From the NCBI GenBank assembly GCA_007117175.1, contig SKGZ01000127.1:1-11904 (forward strand): a stretch of 11,904 nucleotides of DNA. The letters run 5' to 3'. Both the position numbers and the translations under genes were made by a program. The DNA comes from Bacteriovoracales bacterium. Lineage in GTDB: Bacteria; Bdellovibrionota; Bacteriovoracia; Bacteriovoracales; Bacteriovoracaceae. Of the stretch, positions 1 through 5,966 are shown in pieces (position 1 is the stretch's first letter; every line of letters begins with the position of its first letter). The notes under the pieces are model-generated. The model was given only the letters and a program-made list of their open reading frames with translations, was not told where the DNA came from and did not search any database.

Positions 1-1791
1 AGATTCCCCGACTTTTAAAACTGTTTTAAAATCCTCTAGCTTTTCATTGATTTGTAAAAGACGTGATCCTTGCATATCGTCATTATCTTCAATGATTTTT
101 CCGATTTCTCTTTTAATCAGTGGGACTAGGATATTGCGCAGTGGTCTGCGGTTAGCCTCTCGGATACTAAAGACTGGAGACACATGAGCGTAAATTCGAG
201 AGTATTCTGCATTGGCACCAAGTGCTACTCCCCCAATGCTGAAATTGCCCGCTCCGCTTCGAACACCACCAGCACTATTGACCATTTCATTATTCAATCC
301 CATGAGTCCCATGAAATAACCAATCTTGGCACTAACTCCCATCACATCCACTTGCGCTAGGGTATTATCGGTTCCTTGAAATTGCCCTGCCACAAGACTG
401 CGATTAAAGATAACCTGTCCTGCATAAGTTGGATAACTCCATTGAGAAATTGGTATTGCTTGAGGTGTGCCCTCGACCGCTGCCTTGGCAGCAGTTTGTG
501 ATATAATTTCTTGAATTTCTTCCTGATTTTTTGCCTGAGAATCAGTAGATAAAAAATTGAGGCTACTGATTGCTTGAGAACCGATCATAGTTGCCGTGCG
601 AATCAGTTGATTCCAAACAAACGCTACCTTTTCAGAGCTACTAAAGGGAGTTTGTGGATCGCCGTAAAGAAAATTGAGCGCAAAACCCTCGAAACGTTCA
701 GTGAGGAGTTTTCCTTTGACTAGGTGTGGAGGATGACTCACTTCACTATTAACTTGAATGTCAGGATCCTCAATTAAAAAAAGATCATTATGAGAGTTTC
801 TTCTGGAGAGAAATTTTTCCAAAAGCAGTGATTGGACTGCCCCAGGTAGCTGCGAGGATGCGACGACATCTTCCCAGTCATTACGATTGAGTTGATTAAT
901 TCTTCGGGTAAGCCATTGAGCATCCTCAAATGTGCAATTAAACAAGTCAGGGTGAGGATAACTTCGTTGATCGTTAAAATCGAGTTCTATATTTTGGGAA
1001 ATAACTCTACCCGCCCTCCAAGACAATAAGTTCACTGATCGATTAAAGTAGAGTAAATTGTAAGCGACAAGCAAACTGCTAAAAATTCTTCGATGTCTAT
1101 GCTCTGCACTCATCTCACCGGCAAAAACACCTACTGCAAGATTGCGAATATTCTGATTGCGTAGCATTTCGGAGTTGAGATCTTGAACAATGACATAGGG
1201 TTGCTTCTGATCGATATGGATAACCCAATTTTCCACAATCTCTTGCGCTAAGTTATCATCTAAATCAAGAATAAATCTATTTTTCTCCTCATGATTTTCA
1301 AAGTTAATGCGAATTCGTTGTAGATACTTCATTGCAGGGATTTGGTAGCCTAATTTACGCAGTAACGTTTTGCGCATATTTTCTTGATGGGTGTAGGGGC
1401 CAAGTGAAAGCAAATATGGCTCACCATTTTTCTGTACAATAAATCGGGCCTGCCCCATGGTAGAATAACTCATTCGTGCAAAGAACACTTGGTCTTGATT
1501 TTGAATACTTATTTTTTCATCTTCTGCGTTGAGCTGTCTCAAGCTTAGATCAGTTTTAATCTCATTACTCCAATAATCAGCATCCTCCATGGGGTCAATT
1601 CTTGAAAGATCTAATTGTCCCCCCCATTCTTGCTCTTTATATTGCATGATTTCTGAGGGAGTCTTAACTTGATTGTCTATTTTTAGATCATGGGCGATGG
1701 AGCCATTAAAAAACTGGGGGATGAGATTGGGCAAGGGAATTTCCTGAGCCCAAGAGACACAGCTGACTAAAAGTAATAAGGCTATTTTCAT
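1..1791 (-). CDS. Large secreted protein of unknown family (3' end beyond window)
   Basis: An uninterrupted minus-strand frame runs from ATG at 1791 to the left edge (597 codons, no stop), so the C-terminus is missing. The first 15 residues form a short signal peptide: MK, a hydrophobic run (IALLLLVSCV), then SWA before Q16, a plausible signal peptidase I site. LVSC at residues 8-11 resembles a lipobox, but the cysteine is very close to the N-terminus, so lipidation is less likely. The rest looks soluble: charged, Asn/Gln-rich, with a Gly/Ala/Ser-rich stretch near the visible end (about residues 495-525). I recognise no domain, so the function is unknown; the location is probably periplasm, outer membrane or outside. 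No clear ribosome binding site precedes the ATG; the start was chosen because the signal peptide begins exactly there. It lies 71 bases downstream of the P450 gene on the same strand, so co-transcription is possible but not shown. Confidence 0.8.
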   Translation of the reverse strand, partial: MKIALLLLVSCVSWAQEIPLPNLIPQFFNGSIAHDLKIDNQVKTPSEIMQYKEQEWGGQLDLSRIDPMEDADYWSNEIKTDLSLRQLNAEDEKISIQNQDQVFFARMSYSTMGQARFIVQKNGEPYLLSLGPYTHQENMRKTLLRKLGYQIPAMKYLQRIRINFENHEEKNRFILDLDDNLAQEIVENWVIHIDQKQPYVIVQDLNSEMLRNQNIRNLAVGVFAGEMSAEHRHRRIFSSLLVAYNLLYFNRSVNLLSWRAGRVISQNIELDFNDQRSYPHPDLFNCTFEDAQWLTRRINQLNRNDWEDVVASSQLPGAVQSLLLEKFLSRRNSHNDLFLIEDPDIQVNSEVSHPPHLVKGKLLTERFEGFALNFLYGDPQTPFSSSEKVAFVWNQLIRTATMIGSQAISSLNFLSTDSQAKNQEEIQEIISQTAAKAAVEGTPQAIPISQWSYPTYAGQVIFNRSLVAGQFQGTDNTLAQVDVMGVSAKIGYFMGLMGLNNEMVNSAGGVRSGAGNFSIGGVALGANAEYSRIYAHVSPVFSIREANRRPLRNILVPLIKREIGKIIEDNDDMQGSRLLQINEKLEDFKTVLKVGES

Positions 1792-1862
1792 CGAAGCAGA
1801 TCATAACTCAAATTCAGATCTTATGCTGTGAGTTTGTAAAATTTATAGGGGATAAGTGAGAT
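1792..1862. other. Short intergenic gap without a firm signal
   Basis: These 71 bases separate the P450 stop codon from the start of the secreted-protein gene. They are AT-rich and contain TATAAA-like and TATGAT-like hexamers on the minus strand, but none has a matching -35 element at 16-18 bases. A 6-base inverted repeat (1805-1810 with 1829-1834) is present but has a long loop and no T-run. I see no convincing promoter or terminator. Confidence 0.4.
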
Positions 1863-3185
1863 TTAAGGGTGCTTGATTAACTTGAGCTGGTAATTATTCT
1901 TAGAGTAGATTGTTGCTCGTGCATCAAGGATAGGGTGCTCGCCAGTAAGCTCAACCCTGTAATTTTTCAATAAGTATAACATGATGACTTTCATCTCAAT
2001 GATACCGAATTGCATGCCACTGCAGATACGTGGACCGGCACCAAACGGCAGGTAATTAAACCTTCCCAAATCACTTAGGGATTTTCCTATAAATCTTTGG
2101 GGCTGAAATGAATTGGGATCATCCCAGGTTTGAGTGGATCGGTGAGACAGATAAGGGCTTATCAATATGATATCACCTTGAGAAATATGATAGCCATCAA
2201 TTTGATCATCCTCGACTGCGACTCGAGTGAAACCCCAGCCGGGGGGGTAGAGTCTCATGGTTTCAAGCAAACAAGATTCAATTGCTGGGATCCTTTTTAA
2301 GGAGTCAATACTAATATCGGTATTATTAAATGACTTTGCTTCTTCAATGCATTTATTTTGCCAATCTTGATTTTGAGATAAATTATAGCAGCACCAGGTA
2401 AGAGTTAAGGCGGAAGTTTCATAGCCGGCAAACATTAATGTAAATATATTATCCCTTATAAAGTTTTTATTTTTTGAAAAATTCACTGATTGTTGTGCTG
2501 CTTGCACTAAGATACTTGCAAGAGAAAAATGGCTATTTTCAGTTTTACTTTTATTGATACTTTCATCAATAATAAGATTGACCTCTCGAAGTGCTTTTTC
2601 AAATTTTTGTTTTTTCTTATCCCACTGCTTAGGGATAGGGAGAATCTTATAATTATCGTTAGCGAGGTAGTCAGTGAGAGTGAAAAGTGCACGATCTATA
2701 GTTTTATAGCTTTCAAAGTAATCTAATCCAATAATACACTTGAGTATAATATCAAAGGTTGTCTTAGTGAAAAGTTCTCTTAAGTCTTGACCAGTGTTCT
2801 TATTCTTGAAAAAAAAATCAATGTTTTTTTGCGCCAGTATTGCAAACTGCTCAATAGAGTTATTTAGGTATTGAGTACTAAGCAGTGGTTGAATTAAATT
2901 TCTTTGTTGTTTCCATTCTTCACCGTTGGCGATAAATACACTTTGACCAAAAATTTGCTCAAAATTTGTCTTTTTGATGTAATTCTTCATATTTGTTTGC
3001 ATAATATGCTTAAGGTAATCGCTTTCAGTTATGACAATAATATGGCGAGGACCAATCCTTACTTTGAAGATTGGCCCATGTCTATCACGTAACTGAGAAA
3101 GCACCTTTAGGCGATTTTTCTTGTAACCAATGGCGTGGCCAAAGATTGGTAGGCCCTTTGAGTAAGGAATTTTCTTACTGCTCAT
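1863..3185 (-). CDS. Cytochrome P450 (soluble bacterial type)
   Basis: A complete 440-residue P450, a haem-thiolate monooxygenase. The diagnostic elements are in order: C-helix W91-x-x-x-R95, the I-helix oxygen-binding motif AGYETS (253-258), the K-helix ExxR (E308 to R311), a PERF-like QPQRF (361-365), and the haem loop PFGAGPRICSG (380-390) with Cys388 as the proximal ligand. All catalytic residues are present, so it should be active. There is no N-terminal membrane anchor, so it is probably cytosolic and needs separate ferredoxin and reductase partners, none of which is in the window. The start codon overlaps the end of the DUF3419-like gene by 11 bases, and a GAGG (3195-3198) lies 9 bases before ATG, indicating translational coupling. 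Family-level resemblance is to fatty-acid or terpene hydroxylases; the substrate cannot be read from sequence. Oxidation of the product of the upstream gene is inferred. Confidence 0.95.
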   Translation of the reverse strand: MSSKKIPYSKGLPIFGHAIGYKKNRLKVLSQLRDRHGPIFKVRIGPRHIIVITESDYLKHIMQTNMKNYIKKTNFEQIFGQSVFIANGEEWKQQRNLIQPLLSTQYLNNSIEQFAILAQKNIDFFFKNKNTGQDLRELFTKTTFDIILKCIIGLDYFESYKTIDRALFTLTDYLANDNYKILPIPKQWDKKKQKFEKALREVNLIIDESINKSKTENSHFSLASILVQAAQQSVNFSKNKNFIRDNIFTLMFAGYETSALTLTWCCYNLSQNQDWQNKCIEEAKSFNNTDISIDSLKRIPAIESCLLETMRLYPPGWGFTRVAVEDDQIDGYHISQGDIILISPYLSHRSTQTWDDPNSFQPQRFIGKSLSDLGRFNYLPFGAGPRICSGMQFGIIEMKVIMLYLLKNYRVELTGEHPILDARATIYSKNNYQLKLIKHP

Positions 3186-4272
3186 TCTTTAAAACCTCAA
3201 TATGGTACATTTGAACTTTCTCTGCATCAATTGCATCTTGATACTTTGAGCTGATATCAACATAGCCTCTGCGGTTTGCCTCTGGAATTCTCAGGTAGTT
3301 TCTCATGACTATCACACCATTGGGTGATAGTGACGGACGAATTTCTGTTAAAAAATTCCTCTCTACATCATTATAAAAGTAAGAGGGAACATCTGAGATT
3401 GATAGAAAATCAATATCTCTTTCGTCTTTAATACTATTAATAATATCATTTTGGACATAGCGAATTTTACATTTTGCTAAGCTCTTTTGGACACGATGAA
3501 AAGTCTCTGCTACTGCTTCGAAAAGATTTCCTTCTGCAAAAATAATTTCTCCATAGAAACATAATTGCATAAAAAAACTTTTCCGTGCCAGGTCATATCG
3601 CATGAGATGATCAAAGGCCTTGGAGTAATATTTTAGATAACTTTCAGGCACATTTTTTTTGATGAAGTTTCCTTTATACAGTAAGGCATTAAACATGCTT
3701 TTATTTCCTAGAATTGCCATTAATATTTCCCAGCGATATTTAGGAAATTTTTTTTCTAAAAAAAATAATTGATCTTTTATGTCCTTGGCTTCAAAAAGCT
3801 GCTTGATACTTTGTCTGCCAATGAGTGTTTTAACGATTTTGCTAAAAAATTGAAATGTTCGTTCCCATTTTCCGTTATAGAGAATGGAACTCCATCCTTG
3901 AGATTCAAAAAGATTTAGAAAGTAATTTTGATGAGTAGCATCAAGGTCAAGCTTGTCAAATATTTGTTTTCTGATCTCTCGATTCTGTTGAGAGGCATAA
4001 GGAGGATAACCCCAAAATAGTAAGAAGTTTTGGTGGTTAAGCTGCTTAAATGTCTGCTCACGCAGCTTTGCCAGCATTAACTGTTCAAGGCTGAGGTCAA
4101 CGCATATTAACTCTTGTGTTTGCTCGCTTATGAGCGGTAACGACCTTGAGCCAGAACCGCACACACTGAGTATTTTTTTGGCGTTAAGATCTTTAAGTAT
4201 ATGATATTCGAGGGAGGTATCTTCATTGGCAAGGCTGTAATTCAGGGCGTTGAAGTACTTTGACACGGGCAT
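3175..4272 (-). CDS. DUF3419/BtaA-like SAM-dependent 3-amino-3-carboxypropyltransferase
   Basis: This 365-residue protein resembles the DUF3419 family, whose characterised member BtaA transfers the 3-amino-3-carboxypropyl group of S-adenosylmethionine to diacylglycerol, making the ether-linked homoserine headgroup of betaine lipids. Visible signatures are the N-terminal NYSLANED (11-18), the SAM-binding glycine loop ILSVCGSGSRS (34-44), the acidic end of strand 2 in ICVDLS (Asp59), a late DFLSISDVPSYF segment aligning with the family LSN-type motif, and IVMRN near the C-terminus. Length is normal for the family. No BtaB-like N-methyltransferase is in the window, so a betaine lipid cannot be assumed; the acceptor may be a different hydroxyl. 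It is transcribed divergently from the plus-strand gene across a 42-base gap and overlaps the P450 gene by 11 bases. The family call is good; the substrate is inference. Confidence 0.82.
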   Translation of the reverse strand: MPVSKYFNALNYSLANEDTSLEYHILKDLNAKKILSVCGSGSRSLPLISEQTQELICVDLSLEQLMLAKLREQTFKQLNHQNFLLFWGYPPYASQQNREIRKQIFDKLDLDATHQNYFLNLFESQGWSSILYNGKWERTFQFFSKIVKTLIGRQSIKQLFEAKDIKDQLFFLEKKFPKYRWEILMAILGNKSMFNALLYKGNFIKKNVPESYLKYYSKAFDHLMRYDLARKSFFMQLCFYGEIIFAEGNLFEAVAETFHRVQKSLAKCKIRYVQNDIINSIKDERDIDFLSISDVPSYFYNDVERNFLTEIRPSLSPNGVIVMRNYLRIPEANRRGYVDISSKYQDAIDAEKVQMYHIEVLKNEQ

Positions 4273-4276
4273 TTTT

Positions 4277-4281
4277 CCCTT
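4277..4281 (-). promoter_or_regulatory. Ribosome binding site of the DUF3419-like gene
   Basis: The minus strand reads AAGGG here, only 4 bases before the ATG at 4272 and preceded by a run of adenines. Spacing is shorter than usual. No alternative in-frame start with a better site is evident, so I keep this start. Confidence 0.45.
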
Positions 4282-4298
4282 TTTTTTTCGTGATAAAA

Positions 4299-4304
4299 AT
4301 TATA
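4299..4304 (-). promoter_or_regulatory. Candidate -10 box for the DUF3419-P450 pair
   Basis: The minus strand reads an exact TATAAT here, 26 bases upstream of the ATG at 4272, which would give a leader of about 20 bases. No good -35 element is present at 16-18 bases spacing (it would fall inside the divergent plus-strand gene). It is the best promoter-like hexamer in the divergent gap, but in AT-rich DNA a chance match is possible. Confidence 0.4.
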
Positions 4305-4314
4305 AAAAGTCTAG

Positions 4315-4968
4315 ATGAATTTCATGACTCAACATCTTCAAGAAGCAATTGAAATTAATCAAAAGAGAAGACCACTGTATTCTAAACTCTCTGGTGGAAA
4401 ATCACTAAAGATTTCTAATACACTTATCTTCTTTGAAAAGCTAAGTCTGGCTTCAAGTTATCCTCTAGATATCTTAGCAAAATACTGGCAAAAAAGAAAC
4501 GTGCCTGTTCTTGAATATGAGTTTATACCAATGAGTGAGACTCCTGATTTTAAAGAGTGTTTTGCAAACCAACAGGGCATCACTCAGTCGTTTCCCGATC
4601 TTAAAACTCAGTTAATAGTCAAGGACTGTGCAAGTCTATTTAAAAATTCTGATTATCAAGGAATTGTTAATTACACTGATCGAGTAATTAAAGAGACAGA
4701 GGAATATTCAAAGCATATGTGTATGGTTAGACATATTCTTGAATCGATTCGTAGAGCAGCTTATTTGATAGAAAGACATATTGAAAACTCTCAGAAGTTA
4801 CAAATAAGGTCTCCAGAGTTTATCTGTCGTTATTTACTTAAGTCGCAAATTTCAATTATTCATACGAGTAAGCTATTTGATTACTGGGCGCATCCTTTGC
4901 AAAAAGACGGTATACCCATTATTTTTCAGGATGTGCCCTTTATTCCTGCTCGTCCCGACAATTATTAA
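4315..4968 (+). CDS. Hypothetical protein, only plus-strand gene in the cluster
   Basis: A 217-residue protein that I do not recognise. It has no signal peptide and no membrane segment, so it is probably cytosolic. The N-terminal half mixes short strands and helices; residues about 120-165 look strongly helical and amphipathic (around MVRHILESIRRAAYLIERH), and the C-terminus is proline-rich (IPIIFQDVPFIPARPDNY). The opposite strand is not open over this stretch, which supports it as a real gene. ATG at 4315 has only a weak purine stretch (AAAAAG) before it; M4 at 4324 is an alternative start. It is divergent from the DUF3419-like gene (42-base gap) and its stop codon overlaps that of the GNAT-like gene by 4 bases. 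It may be regulatory or accessory to the cluster, but nothing in the sequence shows a function. Confidence 0.7.
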   Translation: MNFMTQHLQEAIEINQKRRPLYSKLSGGKSLKISNTLIFFEKLSLASSYPLDILAKYWQKRNVPVLEYEFIPMSETPDFKECFANQQGITQSFPDLKTQLIVKDCASLFKNSDYQGIVNYTDRVIKETEEYSKHMCMVRHILESIRRAAYLIERHIENSQKLQIRSPEFICRYLLKSQISIIHTSKLFDYWAHPLQKDGIPIIFQDVPFIPARPDNY

Positions 4969-5966
4969 AGATTTTTTTTCAATAGAGCATACTCATGTAC
5001 TCTTTCCGGGGTCCCAAGATGGTCAAAAAGGTGCTGGGAAACATTTCCTTTTCTGACACAGGCTCCACAGATAAGACTAATCCCATTTTTCTTCGCTTGC
5101 TTAATACTTGCATGGGCAAGTGCTGATGAAATCCTAGCTCCTCTTGCCGCAGGATCGACTAGTAAGCTTTTGATAATTAGTCGATCCTCGTCGATGAAAC
5201 TATAAACATATCCAAGTTCACGGTTATCATTATCCATAATAAAATAAGAATATTGGAAATTAGTATTTTTTAGGAAATGGATGTGACTTTGAATGTATTC
5301 ATCTTTTGTGATGGGTTGGTAAAGGTAGTTTTGTGAAAAACTAATAGTATTTAAATGATAGAGTAAATCGACTTCTTTTTCTCTATTGAGGTCAAGATTC
5401 CTAAAGTGAAGGCCTTGCTCAACACATTTTTGATACCCGAGTAGAGTTCGATTGTATGCGGTTTCAATTGAGCTATAAAAAGAACTTAAATACTGCTGAT
5501 CGAGTAGATAGTTTAGCTTTAATAAATCAGTTAGAAAAAACTCAGGAGAGTTTGGCTCCCAATGATGGTTGTGATTAAAGCCTTGAATCTTTAAGCGATT
5601 AGAAAACCACACATTAATGTCAATTGGTCCGTACAATATTTTAAGGTGATTGACGCGACAATAGTTTTCTACCTCTTGCATTAATAATTTTAATGTATCA
5701 AAGTTTAAATAATCAAGGAAACCAAAAAAAGCTGCCTCCTTTGAGTATTCTGTTTGGTTGACGCAGACTCGAGCAATGTCATTTTTGCCGTCATTAATAA
5801 TGATTAATTCCTTAGGTGTGGAATAAAAAAGGTTAAGTAGGTATTCATAGTATTGGCTAGCAGGTCGATGTCTTTTGCTATGATGTTTAAAATCTTCACC
5901 CACCCTAGAGAAACGCTTAATGAAATCTAACTTCTTTTGACTTTGAGATAGTTTTTCAATGTTCAT
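4965..5966 (-). CDS. GNAT-family N-acyltransferase-like protein
   Basis: A complete 333-residue protein. The C-terminal half (about 190-330) follows a GNAT fold: a strand pair YSYFIMDNDNRELGYVYSFI (239-258), then strand 4 and the acyl-CoA loop in SLLVDPAARGARISSAL (267-283), then a helix rich in Lys. The N-terminal part carries YGPIDINVWFSNRL (112-125), matching the GPM-x-x-x-W-x-x-x-R motif seen in two-domain GNAT proteins of this length. The usual loop pattern Q/R-x-x-G-x-G/A is degenerate here: R275-G-A-R-I-S, with Arg278 and Ser280 at glycine positions, so acyl-CoA use is not guaranteed. The start overlaps the upstream dikinase-like gene by 11 bases, with AAGGA 9 bases before ATG. As last gene of the operon it may acylate the pathway product, or be a GNAT-fold protein with another role. 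Confidence 0.75.
   Translation of the reverse strand: MNIEKLSQSQKKLDFIKRFSRVGEDFKHHSKRHRPASQYYEYLLNLFYSTPKELIIINDGKNDIARVCVNQTEYSKEAAFFGFLDYLNFDTLKLLMQEVENYCRVNHLKILYGPIDINVWFSNRLKIQGFNHNHHWEPNSPEFFLTDLLKLNYLLDQQYLSSFYSSIETAYNRTLLGYQKCVEQGLHFRNLDLNREKEVDLLYHLNTISFSQNYLYQPITKDEYIQSHIHFLKNTNFQYSYFIMDNDNRELGYVYSFIDEDRLIIKSLLVDPAARGARISSALAHASIKQAKKNGISLICGACVRKGNVSQHLFDHLGTPERVHEYALLKKNL

Noticed and set aside
1805..1834. Inverted repeat AACTCA/TGAGTT in the gap after the P450 gene
   Set aside because: The arms are only 6 bases with an 18-base loop, AT-rich, and no T-run follows on either strand, so it is not a convincing terminator.
4260..4265. Exact TTGACA on the plus strand, a possible -35 for the 4315 gene
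   Set aside because: No -10-like hexamer lies 16-18 bases downstream; that position is a T-run, and the nearest candidates are about 26 bases or more away.
4280..4288. Run of nine T (A on the minus strand) before the DUF3419-like gene, considered as a terminator or slippage site
   Set aside because: No hairpin precedes it, and it lies in the untranslated leader just upstream of the ribosome site, where A-rich sequence is common.
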